This document shows, one piece after another, positions 18,273-28,898 of a DNA stretch of 64,000 bases (positions within the stretch are counted from its first letter, which is position 1; every line of letters begins with the position of its first letter). This stretch comes from Vulcaniibacterium gelatinicum (GTDB lineage Bacteria; Pseudomonadota; Gammaproteobacteria; Xanthomonadales; Xanthomonadaceae). The notes below the pieces were generated by a model that ran no database searches, was not told the origin of the DNA, and was given only the letters and a program-made list of their open reading frames with translations. The position numbers and the translations under genes were made by a program. The stretch covers positions 140,755 to 204,754 of the forward strand of contig NZ_VNKO01000002.1 in the NCBI RefSeq assembly GCF_008033445.1. The letters run 5' to 3'.

Positions 18273-18349
18273 TGGTCGGGGAGACAGGATTTGAACCTGC
18301 GACTTCTACGTCCCGAACGTAGCGCTCTACCAGGCTGAGCTACACCCCG
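18273..18349 (-). tRNA. tRNA-Pro (anticodon CGG)
   Basis: A 77-nt cloverleaf read on the minus strand: acceptor starting CGGGGTG, D-arm with AGCCTGGTAGAGC, anticodon stem CTACG/CGTAG around the loop TTCGGGA (anticodon CGG, reading CCG proline codons), T-loop TTCAAAT, discriminator A and an encoded 3' CCA (18273-18275). One U-U mismatch is present in the acceptor stem. Single gene, not in a cluster; CCG is a frequent Pro codon in this GC-rich genome. Confidence 0.95.
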
Positions 18350-18464
18350 ACGTTGGGCCGCCCATTGTAAGGAAGCCGAGCCGCGATGGGCAACACTCCC
18401 CCTGTCCCCGGAACCGGGGCAGGGCCCCGCCCCGGTAAACTTCGCCGGTTTCTTCCGCACCGGA

Positions 18465-19874
18465 ATGACCGCCTTGATCAAGCCCCGCACCCCGCCCGGC
18501 GTCCTCGAGCTGCTGCCACGCGAGCAGATCGCCTTCCAGCGCATGCTCGACGCGATCCGCCAGACCTTCGAAAGCTTCGGCTTCCTGCCGGTGGAGACGC
18601 CGGTGATGGAGCTGTCCGAGGTACTGCTGACCAAGTCCGGCGGCGAGACCGAGCGCCAGGTCTATTTCGTCCAGTCCACCGGCGCGCTGGGCAAGTCGTC
18701 CGACGGCAGGGGCGGGGAGGGGCTGCCGGAGCTGGCGCTGCGCTTCGACCTGACCGTGCCGCTGGCGCGCTACGTGGCCGAGCACGAGCACGAGCTGGCG
18801 TTCCCGTTCCGCCGCTACCAGATGCAGCGCGTGTACCGCGGCGAGCGCGCCCAGCGCGGCCGCTTCCGCGAGTTCTACCAGTGCGACATCGACGTGATCG
18901 GCAAGGACACGCTCTCGCCGCGCTTCGACGCCGAGATTCCCGCGGTGATCAACGCCGTGTTCGAGCGCCTGGCGATCGGCGAGTTCACCATCCAGCTCAA
19001 CCACCGCAAGCTGCTGCGCGGCTTCTTCGAGGGGCTGGGCATCGCCGACGGCGAGCGCCAGGCGGCGGTGCTGCGCGAGCTGGACAAGCTCGACAAGCGC
19101 GGCGAGGACGCGGTGCGGGCCACGCTCGAAGGGGAGGGCTTCGCACTCGCGCCGGAGGTGGTCGAGCACGTGCTCGGCTTCTCGCGCATCCGCTCGCAGG
19201 GCCACGCGGACGCGCTGGCCCGGCTCGATGCGCTCGGCGCGGGCACGCCGCTGTTCGAGGAGGGGCGCGCCGAACTGCGCGCGATCCTGCAGCAGCTGCG
19301 CGCGCTCGGCGTGCCCGAGTCGCGCTACGCGCTCAACCTCTCGATCGCGCGCGGCCTGGATTACTACACCGGCGTGGTGTACGAGACCCGGCTCGACGCG
19401 CACCCGGAGATCGGCTCGATCTGCTCCGGCGGGCGCTACGACAATCTGGCCAGCCACTACACCAGATCGAAGCTGCCCGGCGTGGGCATCTCGATCGGCC
19501 TGACCCGGCTGTTCTGGCAGCTGCGCGAGGCGGGCCTGGTGCAGGCGGCGGAGAGCACGGTGGACGTGCTGGTGGCGCTGCTCGACGACGCCAGGCTGGA
19601 GGAGGCGCTGGAGATCTCGCAGCGCCTGCGCGCCGCCGGCCTCAACGTGGAGACCCAGCTCGAACCGCGCAAGCTCGCCCGGCAGTTGCAGTACGCCGAC
19701 CGCGCCGGGATCCGTTTCGTGGTCATGCGCGGCGAGGACGAGGCCGCGCGCGGCGCGGTGGCGGTGAAGGACCTGCGCCGTGGCGAGCAGTTCGAGGTGC
19801 CGCTGGAGGAGCTGGCGCCGACCCTGCAGGTGGAACGCGAGCAGCTGCGCGCGCAGGCGGAGATCGCGCGATGA
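18465..19874 (+). CDS. hisS: Histidine--tRNA ligase
   Basis: Class II synthetase charging tRNA-His, 469 aa, at the long end for the bacterial type. Seen: the N-terminal [10 protein letters not shown], motif 2 region [20 protein letters not shown], the histidine-binding [10 protein letters not shown], motif 3 [11 protein letters not shown] and a C-terminal anticodon-binding domain. An insertion-like stretch [20 protein letters not shown] lies near residue 90. ATG at 18465. The stop overlaps the ATG of the next gene by 4 nt, so hisS and the histidine lyase-like gene are coupled. Confidence 0.95.
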   Translation: MTALIKPRTPPGVLELLPREQIAFQRMLDAIRQTFESFGFLPVETPVMELSEVLLTKSGGETERQVYFVQSTGALGKSSDGRGGEGLPELALRFDLTVPLARYVAEHEHELAFPFRRYQMQRVYRGERAQRGRFREFYQCDIDVIGKDTLSPRFDAEIPAVINAVFERLAIGEFTIQLNHRKLLRGFFEGLGIADGERQAAVLRELDKLDKRGEDAVRATLEGEGFALAPEVVEHVLGFSRIRSQGHADALARLDALGAGTPLFEEGRAELRAILQQLRALGVPESRYALNLSIARGLDYYTGVVYETRLDAHPEIGSICSGGRYDNLASHYTRSKLPGVGISIGLTRLFWQLREAGLVQAAESTVDVLVALLDDARLEEALEISQRLRAAGLNVETQLEPRKLARQLQYADRAGIRFVVMRGEDEAARGAVAVKDLRRGEQFEVPLEELAPTLQVEREQLRAQAEIAR

Positions 19875-21769
19875 GCGGGGCGGTGCGGCTGGACGGGCGC
19901 TCGCTGACCCGCGCCCAGGTGCTGGAGGTCGCGCGCGGCGCGCAGGTGGCGCTCGACGAACGCGCGCTGCAGGGCGTGGCGCGCGCGGCCGCGTTCCTGG
20001 CCGAGCAGGTGCGGCGCGAGGAGCCGATCTACGGCGTCTCCACCGGCTTCGGCAGCAATGCCGACAAGCTGCTCGGCGCGCATCCGCTGCGCGACGAACT
20101 GCCGGGCGCGGCGCCGTCGGGCCGCTCGCTGCATGCCGAGCTGCAGCACAACCTGATCGTGACCCACGCGGTGTGCGTGGGCGAGCCGTTCGCGGCCGAG
20201 GTGGTGCGGGCGATGCTGTGCATCCGCATCAACACCCTGCTGCGCGGCCATTCCGGCGTGCGGGTGGAAACGCTGCAGGCGCTGGCGGCGATGCTCAACG
20301 CCGGGGTGGTGCCGGTGGTGCCGCAGCTCGGCTCGGTCGGCGCCTCGGGCGACCTGGCGCCGCTGTCGCACCTGGCGATCGTGCTGCTCGGCGGCGGCGA
20401 GGCCTTCTTCCGCGGCGAACGCCTGCCCGGCGCCGAGGCCCTGCGCCGCGCCGGGCTCGCGCCGCTGACCCTGTCGTACAAGGAAGGGCTGGCGCTCAAC
20501 AACGGCACCGCGCAGATGCTGGCCTGCGGCGTGCTGGCGCTGGCACGGATGGAGGAGCTGCTCGACACCGCCGACCTGGCCGCGGCGATGACCGTGGACG
20601 CCTTCGCCGGCCGTCTCGGCGCGTTCGCGCCGGAGGTGCACGCATTGCGCCCGCATCCGGGGCAGGTGCACGTCGCCGAACGCCTGCGTGCGCTGCTCGC
20701 GGATTCCACGCTGGCCGACATCCCGTACCACCTGGTGCCGCGGTTCCGGCCGTGGCTGCCCGCCTCGTGGGACACCGACGAGGCGCGCCGGCTGACCTTC
20801 GACATCGGCTGGGACTGGGTGCCGCTCAGCCAGCGCCACGGCCGCGAGAAGTTCTACACCCGCTTCCGCCCGTTCCGCGGCGGCAAGAAGCACCAGCCGC
20901 AGGACAGCTACTCGCTGCGCTGCGTGCCGCAGGTGCACGGCGCGGTGCGCGACGCCGTCGCGCATGCGGCGCGCGTGTTGGAGATCGAGCTCAACGCGGT
21001 CACCGACAACCCGTTGGTGTTCCCGGACGCGCAGGCCGAGCACGTGGAGCAGCAGGTGATCTCCGCCGGCCACTTCCACGGCATGCCGCTGGCGCTGGCG
21101 ATGAGTCACGTCAAGGCCGCGATCCCGGTGCTCGCCTCGATCTCGGAGCGGCGCCTGAACAAGCTGGTGGATCCGGCCACCAACGACGGCCTGCCGGCGT
21201 TCCTGATCGGCAACGAGGACGGCACCGAATCCGGGCACATGATCGTGCAGTACACCGCCGCGGCGCTGGTCAACGACCTGGCCAGCCGGGCGATGCCGGC
21301 CTCGGTGTATTCGATCCCCACCAGCGCCAATGCCGAGGACCACGTCTCGATGGGCGCGAACGAGGCCCGCCACGTGCTGGCGATGGTGGCCGACCTGGGC
21401 AAGGTGCTGGCGCTCGAGCTGTACACCGCGGGGCAGGCGCTGGACCTGCGCCGGGACATGATCAACGCCGCCCGCGCCCTGGCCCGGCGCACCGATGCCG
21501 AGAGCTTCGCGGCCAGGGTGCAGGGCGGCCCGCTCCCGGGCGCGCCGGAGCGCGGCGCGTTCCTGGCCGAGGTCGAGGGCCTGCGCGCCGAGCTGGCGCA
21601 GGCACCGGAGTTCCGCCCCGGCCGGGCGGTGGCCGCGGCGCACGCGGCCCTGCGCGAGGCGATCCCGTTCCTGGGCGCCGACCGCGCGCTGGATGTCGAG
21701 GTGGCCACCGCGGTGCGGCTGGTGGAGGAGGGGCGGCTGCTGGCCGCCGCGCGCGCCGCCCTCGGCTGA
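19871..21769 (+). CDS. hutH: Histidine ammonia-lyase-like aromatic amino acid lyase, long form
   Basis: MIO-dependent lyase of 632 aa, much longer than the usual 510. The cofactor-forming Ala-Ser-Gly is at residues 158-160 in [22 protein letters not shown] is near the start and VTDNPLVF follows later. The substrate-selectivity site reads LIVTHAV, where Thr-His resembles the Ser-His of histidine lyases rather than the Phe-Leu or His-Leu of phenylalanine and tyrosine lyases, so histidine is the best guess. Two differences from standard HutH: an extra block of about 60 residues (282-342, Trp/Arg-rich) before QDSYSLRC, and an extended C-terminus. No hutU, hutI or hutG is nearby, and the gene sits directly upstream of the histidine biosynthetic operon. 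Confidence 0.78.
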   Translation: MSGAVRLDGRSLTRAQVLEVARGAQVALDERALQGVARAAAFLAEQVRREEPIYGVSTGFGSNADKLLGAHPLRDELPGAAPSGRSLHAELQHNLIVTHAVCVGEPFAAEVVRAMLCIRINTLLRGHSGVRVETLQALAAMLNAGVVPVVPQLGSVGASGDLAPLSHLAIVLLGGGEAFFRGERLPGAEALRRAGLAPLTLSYKEGLALNNGTAQMLACGVLALARMEELLDTADLAAAMTVDAFAGRLGAFAPEVHALRPHPGQVHVAERLRALLADSTLADIPYHLVPRFRPWLPASWDTDEARRLTFDIGWDWVPLSQRHGREKFYTRFRPFRGGKKHQPQDSYSLRCVPQVHGAVRDAVAHAARVLEIELNAVTDNPLVFPDAQAEHVEQQVISAGHFHGMPLALAMSHVKAAIPVLASISERRLNKLVDPATNDGLPAFLIGNEDGTESGHMIVQYTAAALVNDLASRAMPASVYSIPTSANAEDHVSMGANEARHVLAMVADLGKVLALELYTAGQALDLRRDMINAARALARRTDAESFAARVQGGPLPGAPERGAFLAEVEGLRAELAQAPEFRPGRAVAAAHAALREAIPFLGADRALDVEVATAVRLVEEGRLLAAARAALG

Positions 21770-21792
21770 ACCGTGGGCCCGGCCGTGCCGCC

Positions 21793-21815
21793 CCCCGGCC
21801 CGTGGGCGGCCGGGG
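21793..21815 (+). other. GC-rich hairpin after hutH-like gene
   Basis: CCCCGGCC (21793-21800) and GGCCGGGG (21808-21815) form a perfect 8-bp stem with a 7-nt loop. There is no T-run, so it is only a weak terminator candidate separating the hisS-hutH unit from the his operon promoter. Confidence 0.4.
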
Positions 21816-21882
21816 ACGGGGCAGGCCGGGGCAGGGCAGCGCCCGTGCCGGGGCCGGGCATGAACGAAACCGTCAGGAGGGG

Positions 21883-21911
21883 TTGACCCGGCTTCGATCA
21901 CGCATTATTGT
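21883..21911 (+). promoter_or_regulatory. Promoter of the his operon
   Basis: TTGACC (21883-21888), 17-bp spacer, TATTGT (21906-21911): a good sigma-70 match. Transcription would begin near 21918, leaving a leader of under 20 nt before the regulator ATG at 21937. The -10 box lies inside the dyad described separately. No Shine-Dalgarno sequence is visible before the ATG, so the first gene may start with a near-leaderless message. Confidence 0.75.
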
Positions 21912-21936
21912 GCTAACGCGCTATTACATTAATGCG
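21901..21936. promoter_or_regulatory. 36-bp dyad operator, probably for the TrpR-family regulator
   Basis: An imperfect palindrome centred on the CG at 21918-21919: 13 of 18 positions in each half match, with perfect outer arms CGCATTA and TAATGCG. It covers the -10 box and the start of transcription and ends exactly at the base before the regulator's ATG. This fits autorepression of the whole his operon by the encoded TrpR-type protein; the protein-DNA link is inference. Confidence 0.7.
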
Positions 21937-22257
21937 ATGAAACAACGCCCCCAGCCCCTCCCCAGCTACGACGCCGAGGCCAACCTCGACGCGCTCGCCT
22001 ACGCGCTCGCCACGCTCACCGACCCGGCCGAGGTCCGCGCCTTCCTGGAGGACCTGTGCACCCCGGCCGAGCTGGAGGCGATGAGCGACCGCTGGAAGGT
22101 GGTGCCGCTGCTCCTGCAGGGCGTGCCGTACCGCGAGATCCACGACCGCACCCTGGTCAGCGTCACCACCATCGGCCGTGTCGCCCGTTCGCTCGAACGC
22201 GGCGCCGGCGGCTACGTGCGCGCAGCGCGCAAGCTCGGCCTGGCCGAGTCGCATTGA
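21937..22257 (+). CDS. TrpR/YerC-family transcriptional repressor, likely controlling the his operon
   Basis: Helical DNA-binding protein of 106 aa. The core [20 protein letters not shown] followed by [17 protein letters not shown] and the recognition region [16 protein letters not shown] is the TrpR/YerC pattern, with the helix-turn-helix at about residues 65-90. TrpR relatives bind an amino acid as corepressor; because this gene heads the histidine operon and follows a large dyad, histidine is the likely effector. Twelve nt separate it from hisG. Start ATG at 21937 is fixed by the promoter position. Confidence 0.87.
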   Translation: MKQRPQPLPSYDAEANLDALAYALATLTDPAEVRAFLEDLCTPAELEAMSDRWKVVPLLLQGVPYREIHDRTLVSVTTIGRVARSLERGAGGYVRAARKLGLAESH

Positions 22258-22268
22258 GGTTCCCCGCC

Positions 22269-23183
22269 ATGACCCCTCCCGCCCCCGCGGCGGCGCGCGA
22301 CCGTCTGCGCATCGCCATCCAGAAGAGCGGACGCCTCAGCGAACCCGCGCGCGCGCTGCTGTCCTCCTGCGGCCTGGGCTGGCGCGAAAGCCGCGACCGC
22401 CTGTTCTGCTACGGCGAAAGCGCGCCGGTGGACCTGCTCCTGGTGCGCGACGACGACATTCCCGGCCTGATCGCCGACGGCGTGTGCGACCTCGGCATCG
22501 TCGGCCGCAACGTGCTGCTGGAACAGGCCGGCGAGCGCGAGGCCGCCGGTCGTCCACCCGCCAGCCGCGAGCTGCGCGCGCTCGGCTTCGGCGGTTGCCG
22601 GCTGGCGTTGGCCGTGCCCGAGGACTGGGAATGGCGCGGGCCGGAACAGCTCCAGGGCAAGCGCATCGCCACCAGCTACCCGGCGCTGCTGCAGCGCTGG
22701 CTGGCCGAGACCGGCGTGCAGGCGCAGATCGTGGTCCTGGCCGGGTCGGTCGAGATCGCCCCGCGCCTGGGCCAGGCCGACCTGGTCTGCGACCTGGTCT
22801 CCAGCGGCGCGACGCTCGCCGCCAACCACCTCAAGCCGGTGCAGACGGTGCTCGAGAGCGAGGCGGTGCTGGCCGGCCCGGTGGCGCCGTTCACCGGCCC
22901 GCGCGCCGAGCTCGCCGAAATGCTGTTGCGGCGCCTGGACGGGATGCTGAAGATCCGCCACAGCCGCCTGCTGATGTTCCAGGCCGCGCGCGAGCGCGTG
23001 CCGGTGCTGCTGCAACTGCTGCCCGATGCCGAGCCGCCGACGGTGTGGCAGGTGGACGGCGGCGACTGCCTGGCGCTGCAGGCGCTGTGCCACGGCGACG
23101 TGAGCTGGCAGCGGCTCGAAGAGCTCAAGCGCGCCGGCGCGCGCGGCCTGATGGTGCTGCCGGTCGAGAGGTTGCTCGCATGA
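22269..23183 (+). CDS. hisG: ATP phosphoribosyltransferase, long form
   Basis: First step of histidine synthesis: ATP plus PRPP to phosphoribosyl-ATP. At 304 aa it is the long form with a C-terminal ACT-like regulatory domain, so it needs no HisZ; histidine feedback acts at that domain. Seen: [26 protein letters not shown] [23 protein letters not shown] and the C-terminal [14 protein letters not shown]. The ATG at 22269 is 12 nt after the regulator, and the stop overlaps hisD (ATGA). Confidence 0.97.
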   Translation: MTPPAPAAARDRLRIAIQKSGRLSEPARALLSSCGLGWRESRDRLFCYGESAPVDLLLVRDDDIPGLIADGVCDLGIVGRNVLLEQAGEREAAGRPPASRELRALGFGGCRLALAVPEDWEWRGPEQLQGKRIATSYPALLQRWLAETGVQAQIVVLAGSVEIAPRLGQADLVCDLVSSGATLAANHLKPVQTVLESEAVLAGPVAPFTGPRAELAEMLLRRLDGMLKIRHSRLLMFQAARERVPVLLQLLPDAEPPTVWQVDGGDCLALQALCHGDVSWQRLEELKRAGARGLMVLPVERLLA

Positions 23184-24478
23184 GGCCGGTGGCTTGGCGC
23201 GAACTCGACCCCGCGGCCCGCGCCGCGCTGCTCGAGCGTCCCGTGCACGCCGTGTCGGCCCAGGTGCGCGAGGCGGTGGCGGAGATCTTCGCCGCGGTCG
23301 CCGCGCGCGGCGACGACGCGCTGGTCGAGTACACCGCCCGTTTCGACGGCGTGCGGCTCACCGATTTCGAAGTCCGGGAAGAGGAATTCGAGGCGGCCGC
23401 GGCTGCGGTTCCGTCCGAGGTGCGCGACGCGATCCTGGAGGCCGAGGCGCGGATCGAGCATTTCCACCGTGCCGGCATCCTGCAGCCGTACCGGGTCGAA
23501 ACCGCCCCCGGCCTGAGCTGCGAACGGATCCTGCGCCCGATCGCGCGGGTCGGACTGTACGTGCCCGCCGGCAGCGCGCCCTTGCCGTCCACCGCGCTGA
23601 TGCTGACCGTGCCCGCGCGCCTGGCCGGTTGTCGCGAGATCGTGCTGTGCACGCCGCCGCGCGCCGACGGCACGGCCGATCCCGCCGTGCTCGTCGCCGC
23701 GCGGCTGGCGCGTGGCGTGCGCGTGTTCAAGCTGGGCGGCGCGCAGGCCATCGCAGCGATGGCGCTGGGCACGGCGAGCGTGCCGCGCTGCGACAAGCTG
23801 TTCGGCCCCGGCAACGCCTACGTGGACGAAGCCAAGCGCCAGGCCGCGCAGCGCCTGGGCGGACCTGCCATCGACATGCCCGCGGGACCGTCCGAAGTGC
23901 TGGTGATCGCCGATGCCGGCGCCGATCCGGCCTTCCTCGCCGCCGACCTGCTGTCGCAGGCCGAACACGGCCCCGATTCGCAGGTGCTGCTGATCACCGA
24001 CACGCCGGCGCTGCTGGAGGCGGTCGCGGACGAGATCGAGCGGCAGCTCGCGCGCCTGCCGCGTGCGGCAATCGCGCGCCAGGCCCTGGCCGCTTCGCGG
24101 CTGATCCTGGTGGATGCGCTCGAGGAGGCATTCGCGATCAGCAACGCCTATGCCCCCGAGCACCTGATCCTGGCGTTGCGGCAACCGGATCTGTGGTTGC
24201 CCTGGGTCGAGTCTGCCGGCAGCGTGTTCCTCGGCGATTACACGCCGGAAGCGCTCGGCGACTACTGCAGCGGCAGCAACCACGTGCTGCCCACGGGCGG
24301 GGCAGCGCGCGCGTTCAGCGGCCTGTCCGTGGTCAGCTTCCAGAAGGCGATCACCGTGCAGCGGGCCACGGCCGAAGGCATCGCCAACGCCGGTCCGTGC
24401 GCGGTGACGCTGGCCCGGGCCGAGGGCCTGCACGCGCACGCGCGCGCGGTCGAGCTGCGACTGGAGCGGCCGACATGA
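23180..24478 (+). CDS. hisD: Histidinol dehydrogenase
   Basis: Two-step NAD-dependent oxidation of histidinol to histidine, zinc enzyme, 432 aa as usual. Seen: [47 protein letters not shown], the zinc-binding [12 protein letters not shown] and [18 protein letters not shown]. Coupled by 4-nt overlaps at both ends to hisG and hisC. Confidence 0.97.
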   Translation: MRPVAWRELDPAARAALLERPVHAVSAQVREAVAEIFAAVAARGDDALVEYTARFDGVRLTDFEVREEEFEAAAAAVPSEVRDAILEAEARIEHFHRAGILQPYRVETAPGLSCERILRPIARVGLYVPAGSAPLPSTALMLTVPARLAGCREIVLCTPPRADGTADPAVLVAARLARGVRVFKLGGAQAIAAMALGTASVPRCDKLFGPGNAYVDEAKRQAAQRLGGPAIDMPAGPSEVLVIADAGADPAFLAADLLSQAEHGPDSQVLLITDTPALLEAVADEIERQLARLPRAAIARQALAASRLILVDALEEAFAISNAYAPEHLILALRQPDLWLPWVESAGSVFLGDYTPEALGDYCSGSNHVLPTGGAARAFSGLSVVSFQKAITVQRATAEGIANAGPCAVTLARAEGLHAHARAVELRLERPT

Positions 24479-25560
24479 GCACCGCGACGGCCCTGTTGCG
24501 CGAGGACCTGCGCGGCTTCGCCGGTTATTCGTCCGCGCGCAGCGTGGCGCTGCGGGGCGAGATCTGGCTCAACGCCAACGAATCCTCGTGGGCGAACCCG
24601 GCCGACACGGCGGGCCTGCTGCGCCGCTATCCGGCGCCGCAGCCGGAGCCGCTGCGCGAGGCGCTGGCGGCGCTGTACGGCGTGGATCCCGCACGACTGC
24701 TGATCGGTCGCGGCAGCGACGAAGGCATTGACCTGCTGGTGCGCGCGTTCTGCGCGCCGGGGCAGGGTGCGGTGGCGATCGCGCCGCCGGTGTTCGGCAT
24801 GTACGCGGTCTGTGCGCGCCTGCATGGCGCGCGCGTGGTCGAGGTGCCGATGCGTGAGGGCGAGGACGGCTGGCGCACGCCGCTGGAGGCGCTGGGCGAG
24901 GCCGCGTTGGCGGAAGGCGCCACCTTGGTGTTCCTGTGCTCGCCCGGCAATCCCACCGGCGAGGCGCTCGCTCCCGCGGCGATCGGCGCGCTCGCGCGGC
25001 GCCTGTCCGGCCGCGCGCTGGTGGTGGTGGACGAGGCCTATGCCGAGTACGGCGATGCGCCCTCAGCCACGACCCTGCTCGACGCGCACGACAACCTGGT
25101 GGTGCTGCGCACGCTGTCGAAGGCGCACGCGCTGGCCGCGGCGCGGATCGGCTGCGTGATCGCCGATCCGGTGGCGATCGGGGCGCTGCGCCGCTGCCAG
25201 GCGCCGTATCCGGTGCCGGAACCCTCGGCTGCGGCGGCGCTGGCCGCCGTGGCGCCCGCGACGCTGGCACGCACCCGCCTGCGCGTGGAGGAAACGCGCC
25301 GCGAGCGCGAACGGGTCGCACGCGGCCTGGCCGCGTGTCCCGGCGTGCGGCGCGTGTACCCGTCGGCGGGCAACTTCCTGCTGGTGCGCTTCGCCGATGC
25401 CGACACCGCCTTCGCCCGCCTGCTCGCGGCCGGCATCGTGGTGCGCGACATGCGCGCGCTGCCGCGGTTGGACGATGCGCTGCGCATCACCATCGGCGCG
25501 CCGGCGGAGAACGACCGCGTGCTGGCCGTGCTCGGCGCTCCCAGGGAGGTGGCGGCATGA
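24475..25560 (+). CDS. hisC: Histidinol-phosphate aminotransferase
   Basis: PLP-dependent fold type I aminotransferase, 361 aa, converting imidazole acetol phosphate to histidinol phosphate. Seen: [11 protein letters not shown] near the N-terminus, [35 protein letters not shown] and the PLP lysine in [17 protein letters not shown]. Overlaps hisD and hisB by 4 nt each. Confidence 0.97.
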   Translation: MSTATALLREDLRGFAGYSSARSVALRGEIWLNANESSWANPADTAGLLRRYPAPQPEPLREALAALYGVDPARLLIGRGSDEGIDLLVRAFCAPGQGAVAIAPPVFGMYAVCARLHGARVVEVPMREGEDGWRTPLEALGEAALAEGATLVFLCSPGNPTGEALAPAAIGALARRLSGRALVVVDEAYAEYGDAPSATTLLDAHDNLVVLRTLSKAHALAAARIGCVIADPVAIGALRRCQAPYPVPEPSAAAALAAVAPATLARTRLRVEETRRERERVARGLAACPGVRRVYPSAGNFLLVRFADADTAFARLLAAGIVVRDMRALPRLDDALRITIGAPAENDRVLAVLGAPREVAA

Positions 25561-26795
25561 GCGGGCGCGCGCCGATCCTGTTCGTGGACCGCGACGGCAC
25601 CCTGATCGAAGAGCCGGCCGACTTCCAGGTGGACGACTTCCGCAAGCTGCGCTTCGTGCCCGGCTGCATCCCCGCGTTGCTGCGGCTGCGCGACGCCGGC
25701 TACCAGTTCGTGATGGTGACCAACCAGGACGGGCTGGGCACCCCCGCATTCCCGCGCGAGGCCTTCGAGGGGCCGCAGGCGCTGCTGATGCAGTTGCTGG
25801 AGAGCCAGGGCATCGTGTTCCGCGAGGTGCTGATAGACCCGAGCCTGCCGGAGGAGAACAGCCCCAACCGCAAGCCGGGCATCGGCATGGCCCTGCACCT
25901 GCTGCGCGACCGCAGCGTGGACTGGTCGCGTTCGGCGGTGATCGGCGACCGCGAGACCGACCTCGAGTTCGCCCGCAACCTCGGCGTGCGCGGGTTCAAG
26001 CTGCGCACGCCCCGGTTCGGCGACGGCGACGACTGGGCCACGATCGCGCACCTGCTCGCCGATGCGCCGCGCATCGCCCGCGTCGAGCGGCGCACGCGCG
26101 AAACCACGATCGCGGTGGACGTGGACCTCGACCGCGAGGCCGAACCGCGCGTGCGCACCGGGCTTGGATTCCTCGACCACATGCTCGAACAGCTCGGCAA
26201 GCACGGCGGTTTCGCCCTGACCGTGCAGACCGAGGGCGACCTGCACGTGGACGAGCATCACACCGTGGAGGACACCGCGATCGTGCTCGGCCAGGCGTTG
26301 CGGGAGGCGCTCGGCGACAAGCGTGGCATACAACGCTTCGGTTGGTCCGGACGATTCCATCCTGGAATCGCCCAGACATCGCCGGCTCAGGCCCAGCCTG
26401 AGCCGGCTCCCGACGGATCGAGCGAAAGTCCGCTCGATCCGCGGTCGGCACATCCCTGTGCCGATGAAACTCCGATTGCATCGGAGTTTCGCTACGGCTT
26501 CACCCTGCCGATGGACGAGGCGCTGGCTTCGGCCGCGCTGGATGTCTCCGGCCGCGCCCACTTCCAGTTCGAGGGCGCGTTCCGGCGCGAGCGCGTGGGC
26601 GACCTGCCGACCGAGCTGGTGCCGCACTTCTTCCGTTCGCTGTGCGACGCGGCCGGCTTCACCCTGCACCTGACGGTGCGCGGCGACAACGACCACCACC
26701 AGGTCGAGGCCTGCTTCAAGGTGGTGGCGCGCGCGCTGCGCCAGGCGCTGCGGCGCGAGGGCGATGCGCTGCCGAGCACCAAGGGGGTGCTGTGA
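25557..26795 (+). CDS. hisB: Bifunctional imidazoleglycerol-phosphate dehydratase/histidinol-phosphatase with an in-frame hairpin insertion
   Basis: Fused HisB of 412 aa, against about 355 in enteric bacteria. N-terminal HAD phosphatase: [12 protein letters not shown] with the nucleophile Asp, [18 protein letters not shown] and [11 protein letters not shown]-terminal dehydratase: [28 protein letters not shown] and [12 protein letters not shown] with the metal-binding His/Glu. Between [10 protein letters not shown] and [11 protein letters not shown], normally almost adjacent, lie about 50 extra residues (262-311) rich in Pro, Ser and Ala, encoded by five consecutive hairpins. The frame is kept, so the insert is probably a surface loop. 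ATGA overlap with hisC; GTGA overlap with hisH. Confidence 0.95.
   Translation: MSGRAPILFVDRDGTLIEEPADFQVDDFRKLRFVPGCIPALLRLRDAGYQFVMVTNQDGLGTPAFPREAFEGPQALLMQLLESQGIVFREVLIDPSLPEENSPNRKPGIGMALHLLRDRSVDWSRSAVIGDRETDLEFARNLGVRGFKLRTPRFGDGDDWATIAHLLADAPRIARVERRTRETTIAVDVDLDREAEPRVRTGLGFLDHMLEQLGKHGGFALTVQTEGDLHVDEHHTVEDTAIVLGQALREALGDKRGIQRFGWSGRFHPGIAQTSPAQAQPEPAPDGSSESPLDPRSAHPCADETPIASEFRYGFTLPMDEALASAALDVSGRAHFQFEGAFRRERVGDLPTELVPHFFRSLCDAAGFTLHLTVRGDNDHHQVEACFKVVARALRQALRREGDALPSTKGVL
26352..26491. repeat. Five tandem hairpins inserted in frame inside hisB
   Basis: Consecutive perfect stems with tiny loops: 26352-26359/26363-26370 (8 bp, loop 3), 26381-26392/26396-26407 (12 bp, loop 3), 26414-26424/26431-26441 (11 bp, loop 6), 26445-26452/26457-26464 (8 bp, loop 4) and 26466-26476/26480-26490 (11 bp, loop 3). 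They occupy almost the whole insertion and add no stop codon in the hisB frame. Chance formation of five such stems in 140 bp is not credible; they are best read as one inserted palindromic element. Confidence 0.92.
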
Positions 26796-27394
26796 GCACG
26801 GTTGCGCTGATTGATGCCGGCGGCGCGAACCTCGGCTCGGTGCGCTACGCGCTGGAGCGACTTGGCGTCGTGCCGCGCATCGTCCGCGACGCCGACGAAC
26901 TCGGCCTGCCTGCGCGGGTGATCCTGCCCGGCGTCGGCGCCGCCCCGCAGGCGATGCGGCTGCTGCGCGAGCGCGGCCTGGACGTGGCGCTGCGCGCGCT
27001 CGAGGTGCCGCTGCTGGGCATCTGCCTCGGGATGCAGTTGCTGTTCGAGCGCTCGGAGGAGGGCGAGGTGGAATGCCTCGGCCTGCTGCCGGGCAAGGTA
27101 CGGCGACTGGCGCCTCAGCCCGGCCTGCGCGTGCCGCACATGGGCTGGAACCGGCTGCGGCCGCTGCGCGTCGATCCCCTGCTCGACGGCATTCCGGCCG
27201 ACGCGCATGCGTACTTCGTGCACGGGTATGCGGTGCCGGTGACCGGGGACTGCCTCGCCGCAAGCGAGCACGGCACGGCGTTCGCCGCCATGGTGCGGCG
27301 CGGCCGCCTGTGCGGCGCGCAGTTCCACCCCGAGCGCTCCTCCGACGTCGGCGCGCGCCTGCTGCGCAATTTCCTGGCCTTGGAGGCGGCATGA
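26792..27394 (+). CDS. hisH: Imidazole glycerol phosphate synthase, glutaminase subunit
   Basis: Class I glutamine amidotransferase subunit supplying ammonia to HisF; 200 aa. Seen: [26 protein letters not shown], the nucleophile Cys in [17 protein letters not shown] and the catalytic His in FHPERS. The start is GTG at 26792, overlapping the hisB stop (GTGA). Confidence 0.96.
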   Translation: MSTVALIDAGGANLGSVRYALERLGVVPRIVRDADELGLPARVILPGVGAAPQAMRLLRERGLDVALRALEVPLLGICLGMQLLFERSEEGEVECLGLLPGKVRRLAPQPGLRVPHMGWNRLRPLRVDPLLDGIPADAHAYFVHGYAVPVTGDCLAASEHGTAFAAMVRRGRLCGAQFHPERSSDVGARLLRNFLALEAA

Positions 27395-28134
27395 ACTTCA
27401 CGGTGTATCCCGCGATAGATGTGCGCGAGGGAAGGGTCGTGCGCCTGCGCCAGGGCGACTACGCGCGCGAGACGCGCTACGACGCCGACCCGCTCGCGCT
27501 CGCCGCGCAGCACGTGCAACAGGGCGCACGCTGGCTGCACCTGGTGGATCTGGATGCGGCGCGCGAGGGTGGCTACACGCTGCGCCCGCTGCTCGCCGAG
27601 ATCGTCCGCCAGACCGGCCTGCAGGTGCAGACCGGTGGCGGCGTGCGCGCGGAGGAGGACGTGCAGGCGCTGCTCGATGCCGGCGCAGCGCGGGTGGTGG
27701 CCGGTTCGCTCGCGGTGCGCGAACCGGAACGCGTGGCGGCGTGGCTGCGCCGCTTCGGCCCCGAGCGCATCACCATCGCGCTCGACGCGCGCCAGGATCC
27801 GGCCGGGATCTGGCGCCTGCCGGTGCATGGCTGGACCGAAACCACGCCATGGACGCTGTTCGACCTGGCGCGCTACTACGCCGCAGCCGGCCTGCGCCAC
27901 CTGCTGTGCACGGACATCGCCCGCGACGGCATGGGTGCGGGCCCGAACCTCGACCTGTACCGCGAACTGGCGGCGCAGCTTCCGACGGTGGCAGTGCAGG
28001 CCAGCGGCGGCGTGCGCGAGGCCACCGACGTGGCGGCGGTGCGCGAGGCCGGCTGCACGGGCGTGGTCCTCGGCCGCGCCCTGCTCGAAGGCCAGGTGCG
28101 GCTGACCGAGATCCTGCCAGGGGCCACATGCTGA
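27391..28134 (+). CDS. hisA: ProFAR isomerase (phosphoribosyl-formimino-AICAR ribotide isomerase)
   Basis: TIM-barrel isomerase opening the ribose ring of ProFAR; 247 aa. Seen: [19 protein letters not shown] with catalytic Asp, [24 protein letters not shown] and [17 protein letters not shown] with the second catalytic Asp. Overlaps hisH by 4 nt and hisF by 7 nt. Confidence 0.97.
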   Translation: MNFTVYPAIDVREGRVVRLRQGDYARETRYDADPLALAAQHVQQGARWLHLVDLDAAREGGYTLRPLLAEIVRQTGLQVQTGGGVRAEEDVQALLDAGAARVVAGSLAVREPERVAAWLRRFGPERITIALDARQDPAGIWRLPVHGWTETTPWTLFDLARYYAAAGLRHLLCTDIARDGMGAGPNLDLYRELAAQLPTVAVQASGGVREATDVAAVREAGCTGVVLGRALLEGQVRLTEILPGATC

Positions 28135-28898
28135 GCCGCCGCATCATCCCCTGCCTGGACGTGCGCGACGGACGCGTGGTCAAGGGCGTGCGCTTCCGCG
28201 ACCACGTGGACATGGGCGACATCGTCGAGCTGGCGCTGCGCTACCGCGACGCCGGCGCCGACGAGCTGGTGTTCTACGACATCGGCGCCAGTCCGCAGGG
28301 ACGCAGCGTGGACGTGCGCTGGGTCGAGCGCGTGGCGCGCACGCTCGACATCCCGTTCTGCGTCGCCGGCGGCATCCGCGACGTGGCCACCGCGCGCGAC
28401 GTGCTGCTGGCCGGGGCCGACAAGATCTCGGTCAACACCCCCGCGCTCGAGCGTCCCGCGCTGATCGCCGAGCTGGCCGAGGCCTTCGGGGTGCAGTGCG
28501 TGGTGGTGGGCGTGGACTCGCTGCGCGATGCCGACGGCGAATGGCGGGTGCGCAGCCACACCGGGGATCCGGACCGGATGCGCGCGCCCGGCCTGCGCAC
28601 GCTCGAGTGGGTGCGGCAGGCGCAGGCGCGGGGCGCCGGCGAGATCGTGCTCAACTGCATGGACAGCGACGGGGTGCGGCGCGGCTACGACATCGCGCAG
28701 CTGCAGGCCGTGCGCGCGGTGTGCGAGGTGCCGCTGGTCGCGTCCGGCGGCGCCGGCACGATCGCCGATTTCGTGGCCGCGTTCCGCGTGGCCGACGTGG
28801 ACGGCGCGCTGGCCGCGAGCGTGTTCCATGCCGGCACGGTGGAGATTCCCGCGCTCAAGCAGGTACTCGCGGCGGAAGGCATCGAGGTGCGGACGTGA
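28128..28898 (+). CDS. hisF: Imidazole glycerol phosphate synthase, cyclase subunit
   Basis: TIM-barrel cyclase, 256 aa, forming imidazole glycerol phosphate and AICAR with HisH ammonia. Seen: [19 protein letters not shown] with catalytic Asp, [38 protein letters not shown] and ASGGAG. The start at 28128 (MLSRRIIPC) overlaps the end of hisA. Confidence 0.97.
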   Translation: MLSRRIIPCLDVRDGRVVKGVRFRDHVDMGDIVELALRYRDAGADELVFYDIGASPQGRSVDVRWVERVARTLDIPFCVAGGIRDVATARDVLLAGADKISVNTPALERPALIAELAEAFGVQCVVVGVDSLRDADGEWRVRSHTGDPDRMRAPGLRTLEWVRQAQARGAGEIVLNCMDSDGVRRGYDIAQLQAVRAVCEVPLVASGGAGTIADFVAAFRVADVDGALAASVFHAGTVEIPALKQVLAAEGIEVRT

